Origin: QQVM01 sp035341855
GTDB taxonomy: Bacteria > Bacteroidota > Bacteroidia > AKYH767-A > 2013-40CM-41-45
DNA: 29,818 bases
NCBI GenBank assembly: GCA_035341855.1
Contig: DAOQWA010000039.1
Span: 1 to 29,818 of the forward strand
Direction: 5' to 3'
Position numbers and translations under genes: made by a program. The notes under the pieces are model-generated. The model was not told the origin of the DNA and searched no databases. It saw only the letters and a program-made list of their open reading frames with translations. Below are positions 10,501-17,246 of this stretch, in pieces (position 1 is the stretch's first letter; each line of letters begins with the position of its first letter).

Positions 10501-13443
10501 AAATATGTGATTATCTTCTTCATCCTTAAACTTCCATCCTGATATATCCAGGGATTGTGTTCCATAATTATGAAGCTCTACCCAATCTCCTGCATTGTTT
10601 GCGCCATCAGAGTTATAATTAAGTTCGCTAATGGTTAACTTAGGTGTTGCAGCCGATCCTGTAAAATAACATGTGATCACGTCATTCGCCGTGAAATTAT
10701 ATGTGACCGCCTGATTATAATTATTGGAATTGATAACTACATTGGATCGCCAGTGATCAAAAGTATAGCCCGGATTAGGAATTGCCGTGATGGTGACAGG
10801 ATTACCATTGAAGTACACACCACTCCAAGGATAGCTGGTTGGGGTGATTGTGCTTATTTCAATTCTTCCCGCTCCGGCAGGTGAGACCTGTAATGTTAAA
10901 GTAACCTTGCTGGTAAGTCCGAAGCCACTGCGTATATAATCACGCATGATATTCGGCCTTGCATTTGCAAAAGTGGTGATCTCATCAATATTATCTTGCC
11001 ATGTTGATACATTACTACCCCATTTCACAAAATGCTCTGTCATATCAGGTGCCATAGAATCCTGAAACTGATGTACAATATCATCAATGTTCGAAGGAAG
11101 GAAAATTGTGTTGATCAGATCTGCATAACGATTAATAAAGTATCTTTTAAATGTAGGGTTGGCCAACATAGCATCGAACATCTCTGAAGAATGACTGAAC
11201 TCTATCGGATTCCTTGCCATTGCAAGTCGGTTATCAGTAACACTATTCTTCAGGCCCATTCCAAAATCAGTATCGTACAGCAAGTACTTCCACTTAGATC
11301 CCGGTGCATTGGGTCTCCAGATTTTAATGTTATTCGTCCACTCACCAATCCAGTCACCGTTATTGTAGTATGTTTCAGCGACAAAATAATCGGTGTAGTT
11401 TTTTATGTCAAGCACCGTATTCATGTAGTCATAGTATGCTTGTGTGCTTGCATTCTGTGTGGTTGCATAATTGTACATAGTCCAGAATGAAGCATCCGAA
11501 CCTTCCTCTACTCTAACACTTGATCCACTTTCACGAAGAAAATCTATTTCCGAACGCTTGAGACCAAAATTTCCTGCCATCCAGTTTTCATCATGCTTTT
11601 CATGGATGGTGTATACTCCCCAGAATTGCCCGTTCAAAAACATAACGGCAGGCTCTGCGCCAAGGTATCCGCTGTAGGTATTCTTCATCACTCTTTCCAT
11701 GAATGCATCACGGAAATGGGAGACGTTCCAGTCGGTACCGGAATTTCTTAAGATGATATTATCATATTTAGTGATATAAGATTTGTCCGGAATGAGAGGA
11801 TAATCAATTTCGTCAGTGCCATATTTATCACTAAGTTTTATTTCGAAACTCTTCTGAGGTTTCGCTCTTGAATAATTTCCATAGATTTCAATTTCACTGT
11901 CAAACCTCAGGATACGGTTTTTGCTCTTATCAAAATATTCTATAGTTGCCGGCTTCTGCCATTCCTGCCAAAAGTTCGCACCTTTATAGGGCGATGCAGA
12001 TTCAGCATTCGGACCAAGGACATAAATTCCGGTATTATAATCCCAAAGGTTTAAAGAGTCGGTGGTGATGGTGAAAACAGGGAGTTCTAAATTTTCATTA
12101 AGAAAATACGTATTCGTGACAGCCTGACTTGGCAAATGGCCTGAAGCAAATGCTCTGGCACGTACAGTTTTTGTATTAGAAATTGTAATAGGCGATGAAT
12201 ATGCCGGCGAGCTCGTCGTCGGAATATCACCATTGGTGGTATACCTGACAACTCCACCCGGTGTGCTGGTAGATAAGGTCAGAGTCCTGTTCGAAGAATA
12301 AAAGCCTGCTGAAACAGAAAACACAGGTGCTGATGCATATCCGTTATAACAAGTCGAACTATTGTTGCTCGTGGCAGGTGTTGGTGTCCCGAAGTAACAC
12401 CAGCTTGAACTTCCATCAGGCTTCCTGCCGAAAGAATTATCCGGTTCCATCGACACGTATGATTTCTGATCAATGATGGTCCCTCCGGCATTTCTAAGGT
12501 ATATTGTTTCTCCGCTACGACTTAATTTAAAATTGACGTTATAATAATCTGATGATGTTGACCTGAACCAGGAGGGTGGATTTGAAAAGGTTGTTCCGCT
12601 ATTCAGCATCCCGAAAAACAGATATGGAATGGAAGACAAATCTGAGGAACTTGAGGTATTGTTATGAGTCTCGATTGAAAGTACATTTGAACCAGGACGA
12701 ATAATCGTTTTCAAAAATACCGGATCAACAAAAAAGGAATCAGGCTGTCCGCCCTGATACATCATCGCTTCATGTGAACCCGGAGCCAGGTCATTCCAAC
12801 GCGGCCGTGTTCCAACAATTCCAAGATTTGCTCTGGCTATTTCAACACCATTAAGATAAGCAACAAAGCCATCATCATAATCCATCATGAACACGGCCTT
12901 AATGATCTGAGAAGTATCAGGTATGGTAAATGTCTTTCTCATAAACACAGAAGTTGAAACAGAAACAGTTGTACCATCATCACTGTCACCAAAACCTATT
13001 CCTCCATTTCCTGAACTCCATGAACCATCATTAAAAGAATTGTTTCTCCAATTAGTATCAATTGAAGCACTGCCGACGGTATACTTCCAGCTGGAAAGTG
13101 CATTCACTGCCATCTCCCAATGATTTACAAGTACAGAGCTGTTTGAGTCGGAGGCGAAGACGATCATGCGTTGCCCTGCGCCTAAAGTGTAAGAAGGAAA
13201 TGTAAATCGATAAGGCTTACTATTATCATCTGTCAATCCATAACCATTCAGATTGACAGAAGAACCTCCTGCATTATAAAGCTCGATCCAATCATTATAT
13301 TCACCATTCGAATTCTGAATGACGGAAATATTGGATGGACATATTTCATTGATAACAACCTGAGCGTTAGCAATGGTTGAGTTAAAACAAATAAAAAATC
13401 CTCCTACTAAAATAAGCTTTTGTAGAAATGTGTTCATGTACAA
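4525..13443 (-). CDS. Giant T9SS-exported protein: LTD, CotH kinase-like, 21 Ig_7 units, T9SS sorting domain
   Basis: The product has 2972 residues. Residues 1-28 form a signal peptide (hydrophobic core, ANAQ end). A lamin-tail domain (VVINEICPSN, DWIELYN) follows to about 105. Next come a galactose-binding-like domain with DDGFVAYLNGVEIAR, a chitobiase C-terminal-like segment (GGVVRYTTNGDIPT), and a CotH kinase-like domain of about 450-840. The latter contains HEKHDENWMAGNFG and LLYDTDFGMG (D724, D726). After it come an InlB/B-repeat-like segment (GYTFDHW), a second LTD (about 931-1095), one PKD-like Ig, 21 Ig_7 units (1175-2812), a further PKD-like unit (LGPDTILIQSGQ) and a T9SS type A tail (VFSIYPNP to the C-terminal RRFIVE). 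CotH domains can phosphorylate secreted proteins in spore formers; activity here is untested. The likely role is a long cell-surface stalk presenting an N-terminal enzymatic head. ATG 13443 was chosen because it directly precedes the signal peptide. Confidence 0.92.
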   Translation of the reverse strand: MYMNTFLQKLILVGGFFICFNSTIANAQVVINEICPSNISVIQNSNGEYNDWIELYNAGGSSVNLNGYGLTDDNSKPYRFTFPSYTLGAGQRMIVFASDSNSSVLVNHWEMAVNALSSWKYTVGSASIDTNWRNNSFNDGSWSSGNGGIGFGDSDDGTTVSVSTSVFMRKTFTIPDTSQIIKAVFMMDYDDGFVAYLNGVEIARANLGIVGTRPRWNDLAPGSHEAMMYQGGQPDSFFVDPVFLKTIIRPGSNVLSIETHNNTSSSSDLSSIPYLFFGMLNSGTTFSNPPSWFRSTSSDYYNVNFKLSRSGETIYLRNAGGTIIDQKSYVSMEPDNSFGRKPDGSSSWCYFGTPTPATSNNSSTCYNGYASAPVFSVSAGFYSSNRTLTLSTSTPGGVVRYTTNGDIPTTSSPAYSSPITISNTKTVRARAFASGHLPSQAVTNTYFLNENLELPVFTITTDSLNLWDYNTGIYVLGPNAESASPYKGANFWQEWQKPATIEYFDKSKNRILRFDSEIEIYGNYSRAKPQKSFEIKLSDKYGTDEIDYPLIPDKSYITKYDNIILRNSGTDWNVSHFRDAFMERVMKNTYSGYLGAEPAVMFLNGQFWGVYTIHEKHDENWMAGNFGLKRSEIDFLRESGSSVRVEEGSDASFWTMYNYATTQNASTQAYYDYMNTVLDIKNYTDYFVAETYYNNGDWIGEWTNNIKIWRPNAPGSKWKYLLYDTDFGMGLKNSVTDNRLAMARNPIEFSHSSEMFDAMLANPTFKRYFINRYADLINTIFLPSNIDDIVHQFQDSMAPDMTEHFVKWGSNVSTWQDNIDEITTFANARPNIMRDYIRSGFGLTSKVTLTLQVSPAGAGRIEISTITPTSYPWSGVYFNGNPVTITAIPNPGYTFDHWRSNVVINSNNYNQAVTYNFTANDVITCYFTGSAATPKLTISELNYNSDGANNAGDWVELHNYGTQSLDISGWKFKDEEDNHIFQFPTGTTIAAGGYLVLVEDTAGFRSQFPSVTNKIGPIGFNLSNGGELVRIYNHLDVLYLSFTYQDQSPWPLSADGGGYTLELLSPTGNLNLGTNWFAGCIGGSPGRVYSPLLATPVAVTGNTTFCAGGSVLLTATDNPGYAYQWKRNGLNLANGNNNSFTATIAGTYTVAVTYQGCSVISDPTTVTVVSQGPDPVTTSASRCGPGQITLTATSTDSIFWYDAPNGTLVGIGNSFLTPSLNSTTTYYSQSSSICPSNPVAATATILDITATPVASDFSRCGPGIATLTATDTAIIHWYSALIGGALLETGPTFVTNIINNDTVFYVEAGTVCPSPRLEVHVYINSTPAPVAFDNFRCGNGTVSLSATGSGTLSWYHSASGGSSLGTGSGFTTPSLTVSDTFYVEANAGCASPRVRCIATVEQYLPPPTGSGASDCVPASFSLSATSAGQVYWYDAPTGGTLLHTGTIFTTPVVSSNTTYYAEAGDQCRSARTPFLVEITGAPAAPTTSNVSRCGSGTVNLTATASNQIYWYDAASGGTLLETGSSFTTPSISTTTTYYVETGIGNCRSSRIAVQAIVNAIPPAPVAPDVSRCGSGTVVLTATSTETIYWYSAASGGTLLFTGPSYTTPSISSTTTYYVETGNICRSARIAVQAIISGAPAVPSGADVSRCGPGTVSLTASGSGTLRWYSASTGGTLLATGNTYTTPSISTTTTYYVEADNGCISAGRKAIQAIVDPIPSMPASSNVSRCGPGTLTLSATGSGQLYWYSASSGGTLLFTGSPFTTPSLSSTTNYYVETGGTCRSARTTVQAIVNAIPAVPTASDVSRCGTGTVTLTASAPETVYWYDQASGGTLLFTGNSYTTPVISSTTTYYVENGNTCRSGRISVQAIISSAPAAPTASNVSRCGPGFVQLSASSPATISWYSAASGGTLLGTGSTYNTPSLSSTTTYYAEANNGCASATRTAVQAVINSIPAAPVAPDVARCGSGTVTLSATSPEAVYWYSAPSGGTLLTIGLSYTTPSISSTTTYYVETGDNCRSTRIAVQAIVNAIPAAPSAINVTRCGAGTVTLSAGSPETIYWYDQASGGNLLGTGSTYTTPVLNSTTSYYVEAGNICRSNRIQVQAIISSGPSAPTATDVSRCGPGSVVLNASSTEQIYWFSSASGGSPLFTGASFITPSIGTTTTYYAEAGNTCRSLTRTPVQAIILAVPAAPLTNNASRCGSGSVTLVATSSEQIYWYDSASGGNLLFTGSSFVTPSLSTTTTYYVETGNTCRSTRIAVQAIINSVTASPLAADVSRCGPGVVTLSAASASPISWFAVSSGGTAIGTGNTYTTPSLSSTTTYYVEAGTTCVSLRIPVQAIISSAPPAPLTSGGSRCGTGSVILSATSSSRINWYSAAVGGVVLDTGVVFNTPVISVTTTYYADAGQGCNSARVPVIATIDPLPAVPVTADVPRCNSGTVTLTATSPEQIYWFDVSSGGSPVGTGSSFTTPSLSSTTTYYVETGDQCRSLRVAVNAIITPPSASPVSNDVSRCGPGTVTFTAISTEPMSWYEHATGGPVLDTGAVFTTPHHTSDETYYVEAGVFCPSVRTRVEAIITTAPSAPVLTDGERCGTGVVTLTGVASQQINWYDSLSGGTLLGTGNSFNTPSISATTIYYADAGLGCNSPRVSVAANILPLPASPTVTTDTICGSGTLTLTATSPEQIYWFDSASGGTLLGTGPVFTTPNISATTTYYVEAGDDCRSIRRSVNAVVIPLGVFQSVQDGSSCGTGRVTLSATSNDLISWYDVDTGGAVLGNGNSFLTPVLSATQVFYAVAGERCPGLPVAITAFIYPAPFVDLGPDTILIQSGQSVTLDPGSGYVNYQWSTGDSAQTIVVNTSGSYVITVLDSNGCFASDVVIINVDVNTIELEDGSVFSIYPNPAHEFISFSFETKKVSDKLFAQIISVDGRVLEFISMEASNGVYSESIQLSDYAPGLYFLRVLNNNTAITRRFIVE
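5008..9921 (-). repeat. Tandem array of 21 Ig_7 domains with three-unit higher-order period
   Basis: Twenty-one consecutive units of 76-79 residues (about 234 bases each) occupy residues 1175-2812 of the giant protein. The consensus is SRCGxGTVTLTA, then xIYWYDAASGGTLL, xTGxSFTTPSIS, TTTYYVETG, xxCRSxRxAVQAI. Every unit has both Cys residues (in RCG and in CRS or its equivalent), about 50 residues apart, so each probably carries one disulfide. Units 1-4 and 21 are divergent; units 5-19 are more uniform and group by position modulo three. This is consistent with expansion and exchange in the middle of the array. Confidence 0.93.
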
Positions 13444-13729
13444 TTAAAGTATGAAATGTTAAGTCCGTCTTTGATATTGATAGTGTAAAAGTATGAAAGT
13501 TAAAGGTCTGAAGCACCTTATCTTGGCGAATGAACAGCTTAGCGTGGTGAACGAAAGACGAGATATGTCCGCCTAAAAGCCTTATCAACAAAGGGATACA
13601 GCCACATCGCAGAATTTATTAATAAGCAATTGTGAAGAACTTCTTTAAACAAATTGTCAAAAAACCTCAATTTTACAGGTGTCTCAGACCATCCATAAGA
13701 CTCAAGCATTCACTTTTCAAAGTAGAAAA

Positions 13730-15667
13730 TCAATACTCACCGGCAACTGACCGGCGATTAAGCATCGAGTCATTCTCGAAAATCGGTAATCCTGAAGGCA
13801 TATTTAATGTATTTACTGTGTCCGTAAGCGTGAGCATAAACTTTTTCAGTGCCAATTTTTCCTGCTGAGTCAAATGTAATGAATCGGGCATCAGAGTTTG
13901 GTTAGGTATATCTAAACCTATTCCTACACCACCACCCCGGTCATAGAATTCGATCACTTCATCCAAAGTTTGGAACACTCCATTATGCATGTACGGTGCG
14001 GTAAGTTCCACGTTTCTCAAGCCGGGAGTTTTGAAAGCCCCTCTGTACATCTCCATAGGAATAATAGCCTTTCTGCCGGGATCAAGATCTTTTAAAGGGT
14101 GGTTCAGGTCTGCATTCCCCGGCACACCCAATACCTCCATCTCACTTTCTACATATTCAGGAGGTACAGTACCATTGAATAATGGTATGAAGTGACAGGA
14201 TGCACAGTTTGCCTTTCCGACAAAAAGATTGAAGCCTGTTTTCTCTTCCGGGGTGAGGAGGTCTTCATAACCTCTCATCGTTTTATCAAATCTCGAATTG
14301 AGTGCAATGAGTGTACGTTCATACTCTGCAATTGCGACCAAAATTGTACGTGAACTAATCAAAGTATCATCAGTATCACGAAATGCTTCACGAAACATGC
14401 TAGTGTATTCTGCAGACTTTCGAAGCTTCAATGCAACCTTACTAAAATCTGCATGCATTTCGTCCGGGTTGTTCAGCACTTCACTTGCCTGATTCTCGAA
14501 GGTAAAAGCCCGGCCATCATGGAATAGTTTCTTCTGGAGAACAGAGTTTAAAAGGCCGGGAGCATTTCTCTCAAGCATCGATTCTTTTTCGAAGGAACGA
14601 CTAACCTGAAGTCCGTCAGAAAATGCCTTCGGCGGATTATGACAAGATGCACAAGCTCTTTCATTATTTGATGACAAAGCAGGATCGAAAAACAATACCC
14701 TCCCAAGATCTGCAATCTCTTTCTGATTTAGCTGAGTTTTTCCCGGCACAAAAAAGTAACTATTAAAGGCCCCCGGATCGAAAATGGACCGCACCTCCAA
14801 ATTAACTGCGGTAGTATTGTAAAAATTATCAGGAACTAAAAAATGTCTCGTCTTGACCAGAATTTCTGAAACAGGGATAAAATACTTTGAATAAATTGTA
14901 AAATAATCGGGTGATGTTACAGAATCCTGTTGAGCGAGAAAAGACTTCAGCACATCAAACTTCGGGTAGAGTTCGCTTTGCAATTTATCCACCCATAAAG
15001 GATTCCCCATATACAAAACAGATAATATCTCCTGTACGGCATTGCAATACGCTATAGCTTCCGGAATAGCATTCTTACAATGGGGAGTTTCAATATTGGT
15101 AAGACCAACGAGAAAAGTCCTGTTCAGCCCTAACTGAATTGCTTCGAATATTTCACGCAAAGGAAACTCTGTGTTGCTTATGGAATTAGGCCACCATTGA
15201 ACTATCTTTAGAATAAGATCCAGCTCTTTTTTTCTTTCCGCAACTCCTTCATTTGAACTATCGGCGAAAATTAATCTTTCGAGGACTTGAAATCCGTGTG
15301 GCTGATAAATTATTGAAACTTCATCATCCTCTTCGGGATAAGGCAGGTCCGGAGGATTTAATGCCAGTGCATCCCCAGGAAAAAAATGTATGATAAAAGA
15401 CTCAAGTTCCTTGTATTTATTCCTTGACTCCAGGAATAATTTTTCAAGCTTCTCATGCTCTTCTCCTCCAAATTTTACGCCCGACAGGTCTTTCATTTGC
15501 TTCAATAGCATAATCAACCCGGCAGTTTTATCCTTTAGAATAGTTTTGAATTCTTCCTTATTATTCAAGGCTTCATTACGTGATAGTTCAAATGAGGAAA
15601 AGAAAAATAAAACCAGACACAGAACAGGGATAAATAAAAAAGCTTTAGTAAAAATGGCTTTGATCAT
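13730..15667 (-). CDS. Di-heme cytochrome c peroxidase (MauG/CcpA family) with helical N-terminal extension
   Basis: The product has 645 residues. An N-terminal hydrophobic segment (about 8-28) acts as signal or anchor, so the protein should be periplasmic. The C-terminal half is a bacterial cytochrome c peroxidase: heme motif CASCH at 339-343, CASCH at 488-492, the linker DLGRVLFFDPALSSN, and the typical stretch FKTPGLRNVELTAPYMHNG. The expected reaction is reduction of hydrogen peroxide with electrons from a small cytochrome; MauG-type oxidation of another protein is possible. Residues about 35-300 are not part of the peroxidase family. They look alpha-helical and resemble the imelysin/EfeO-like fold around YKELESFI and PHGFQVLERLIF, where the imelysin GxHxxE motif would read GFQVLE. 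That similarity is tentative. The gene starts 54 bases after the DUF58 gene stops, so co-transcription is possible. Confidence 0.87.
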   Translation of the reverse strand: MIKAIFTKAFLFIPVLCLVLFFFSSFELSRNEALNNKEEFKTILKDKTAGLIMLLKQMKDLSGVKFGGEEHEKLEKLFLESRNKYKELESFIIHFFPGDALALNPPDLPYPEEDDEVSIIYQPHGFQVLERLIFADSSNEGVAERKKELDLILKIVQWWPNSISNTEFPLREIFEAIQLGLNRTFLVGLTNIETPHCKNAIPEAIAYCNAVQEILSVLYMGNPLWVDKLQSELYPKFDVLKSFLAQQDSVTSPDYFTIYSKYFIPVSEILVKTRHFLVPDNFYNTTAVNLEVRSIFDPGAFNSYFFVPGKTQLNQKEIADLGRVLFFDPALSSNNERACASCHNPPKAFSDGLQVSRSFEKESMLERNAPGLLNSVLQKKLFHDGRAFTFENQASEVLNNPDEMHADFSKVALKLRKSAEYTSMFREAFRDTDDTLISSRTILVAIAEYERTLIALNSRFDKTMRGYEDLLTPEEKTGFNLFVGKANCASCHFIPLFNGTVPPEYVESEMEVLGVPGNADLNHPLKDLDPGRKAIIPMEMYRGAFKTPGLRNVELTAPYMHNGVFQTLDEVIEFYDRGGGVGIGLDIPNQTLMPDSLHLTQQEKLALKKFMLTLTDTVNTLNMPSGLPIFENDSMLNRRSVAGEY

Positions 15668-15721
15668 TTCTTACAGTATTGCTTACTCAAATAATATTAA
15701 AACATTCAAATGATTACAGGC

Positions 15722-16645
15722 CTAATGCATTTTCTCTCTCTTCAAGAGAAACGGAAGCAAAACCTGCCGGAAACCTTCGTGAACGTCGGCCTCAACAAAA
15801 TCAATCCTAAACTGCGCACAGCGTAACTTCAATTCTTTCTTGTAGTCTGCCATCGCCTGAACATAAGTATCTTTGATTTCATTTGAATGAACCTTTACCT
15901 CTTCACCGGATTCGACATCAACAAATAAATAAGGCCTGTTGTCAAAACGAAATTCTTCTTCTTTCTTTTTATCCACAACATGAAAAAGAATTACCTCATG
16001 TTTGTTATGTTTCAAGTGTTGGAGAGCTGCAAATAATTCTGAAGGATTATCTGCACTTTCCATCATGTCACTAAAAATGATCACTAATGATCTTTTGTGT
16101 ATAGTTTCTGCTATTTGATGCAGAGCGGAAGCTGCAGAAGTCATTCGACCTGTCTGAATAGAAGGGCCTTCAATGAGTTTCTCCATTTCTGCAAACATCA
16201 TCTTATGGTGGACAGGATTGGATCGTGCACTTGTATTAAGCTCGACATGATCAGAAAAAACACTTAATCCAACTGCATCTCTTTGCATCTTTAAAAGATG
16301 TGTGATTGCTGCAGCACAATGAACGGAAAAATTAATTTTATTCAATACTCCACTTTTCCCTTCGTCAGGAAAGTGCATGGAGGAAGAATTGTCAATTATC
16401 AACTGGCAACGTAGATTTGTTTCCTCTTCATAACGCTTGACAAAAACCTTATCCGATCTACCGTACAGTTTCCAGTCAATATGCTTTGTTGATTCACCGG
16501 TATTATACAGACGATGTTCGGCAAACTCTACAGAAAATCCATGAAAGGGACTTTTATGCAGTCCTGTAATAAACCCTTCGACAACCTGTCTTGCAAGCAA
16601 TTCAAGGTGGCTGAACTGTCTGATCTCTGAGTGATTTATCGGCAT
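15722..16645 (-). CDS. DUF58 / von Willebrand A-like domain protein
   Basis: This 307-residue soluble protein has the DUF58 signature GESTKHIDWKLYGRSDKVFVKRYEEE, seen in two pieces around residues 49-75. It continues into a vWA-like domain with an intact MIDAS motif DNSSS (D85, S87, S89) and a later IIFSDMMES strand. No membrane segment or signal peptide is visible, so it should be cytoplasmic. DUF58 proteins are usually encoded beside MoxR AAA ATPases and BatA-type proteins and are thought to act with them in metal-dependent protein assembly. No moxR lies in this window. An exact TAnnTTTG box lies 18-25 bases upstream, so it probably has its own promoter downstream of the thioredoxin terminator. 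Confidence 0.88.
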   Translation of the reverse strand: MPINHSEIRQFSHLELLARQVVEGFITGLHKSPFHGFSVEFAEHRLYNTGESTKHIDWKLYGRSDKVFVKRYEEETNLRCQLIIDNSSSMHFPDEGKSGVLNKINFSVHCAAAITHLLKMQRDAVGLSVFSDHVELNTSARSNPVHHKMMFAEMEKLIEGPSIQTGRMTSAASALHQIAETIHKRSLVIIFSDMMESADNPSELFAALQHLKHNKHEVILFHVVDKKKEEEFRFDNRPYLFVDVESGEEVKVHSNEIKDTYVQAMADYKKELKLRCAQFRIDFVEADVHEGFRQVLLPFLLKREKMH

Positions 16646-16662
16646 AAAAAATTTTGTGATTA

Positions 16663-16670
16663 CAAAGGTA
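16663..16670 (-). promoter_or_regulatory. Putative Bacteroidota -7 box for the DUF58 gene
   Basis: The minus strand reads TACCTTTG, an exact match to the Bacteroidota -7 consensus TAnnTTTG, 18 bases upstream of the ATG at 16645. No good -33 TTTG is present at the usual spacing, so this is a weak call that would give a very short leader. Confidence 0.35.
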
Positions 16671-16785
16671 CGAAATAATAAATCCTCTTAGCACACTTGG
16701 CGGCTTGGCAGGATCTATCTTGTCAATGAAATGCACAGCATCTCAGGGTCACCTTATAGGAAAAACTTTGCATGTGATAAAAAAA

Positions 16786-16808
16786 AGCCGGAAGATTTAC
16801 TTCCGGCT
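16786..16808 (-). terminator. Rho-independent terminator after trxA
   Basis: AGCCGGAAG (16786-16794) pairs perfectly with CTTCCGGCT (16800-16808) over a five-base loop. On the minus strand the stem is followed by a run of eight T. It is 18 bases after the thioredoxin stop codon. Confidence 0.9.
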
Positions 16809-16826
16809 AATTATAAGATCATTTGA

Positions 16827-17147
16827 TCAGGAAAGTTGTGCGTTCAATTTATTTGAAAGAATAGATTTAGGAACAGCACCTACCTGCTTGTCGACCACCT
16901 GACCATTTTTAAAAATAAGAAGTGTAGGAATATTCCGGATTCCAAAATTGGTAGAGATATTTGGGTTGTTGTCCACATTCACTTTACCAACAACGGCTTT
17001 TCCGTCATAATCTTTTGAAAGTTCTTCAACGATAGGACCTACCATTCTGCATGGTCCACACCATTCAGCCCAGAAATCAACCAAAACAGGTTTATCGGAT
17101 TTCAATACAAGCTCTTCAAAATTTGCATCTGTTAATTCAATTGCCAT
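16827..17147 (-). CDS. trxA: Thioredoxin
   Basis: The product has 106 residues, the standard length of a cytoplasmic thioredoxin. It has the active site FWAEWCGPCR (C30, C33), the buried Asp in VLVDFW, the cis-proline loop RNIPTLLIF (P74) and the C-terminal GAVPKSILSNKL helix. There is no signal peptide. It reduces disulfides in cytoplasmic proteins with electrons from thioredoxin reductase, which is not in the window. It lies 99 bases downstream of dnaE on the same strand and ends at a strong hairpin. I recall the dnaE-trxA order from other Bacteroidota, but did not check this. Confidence 0.97.
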   Translation of the reverse strand: MAIELTDANFEELVLKSDKPVLVDFWAEWCGPCRMVGPIVEELSKDYDGKAVVGKVNVDNNPNISTNFGIRNIPTLLIFKNGQVVDKQVGAVPKSILSNKLNAQLS

Positions 17148-17246
17148 AATTTTATGATTCTAAATAATTAATAATTTTTCTTCTTTGCATTGACAATATT
17201 ACAATAAATGGCCCAAAACTAATAATACGCCATTTTTGCAGTCAAT

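Noticed and set aside
13444..13729. Longest intergenic stretch, inspected for a small RNA, tRNA or promoter
   Set aside because: No cloverleaf, strong hairpin or exact TAnnTTTG box was found. A TACTTTTA on the minus strand is too weak to call as the promoter of the giant gene.
17194..17201. TAATATTG on the minus strand as a trxA promoter
   Set aside because: One mismatch in the -7 box and the only upstream TTTG is 12 bases away instead of about 19; trxA may be read through from dnaE.
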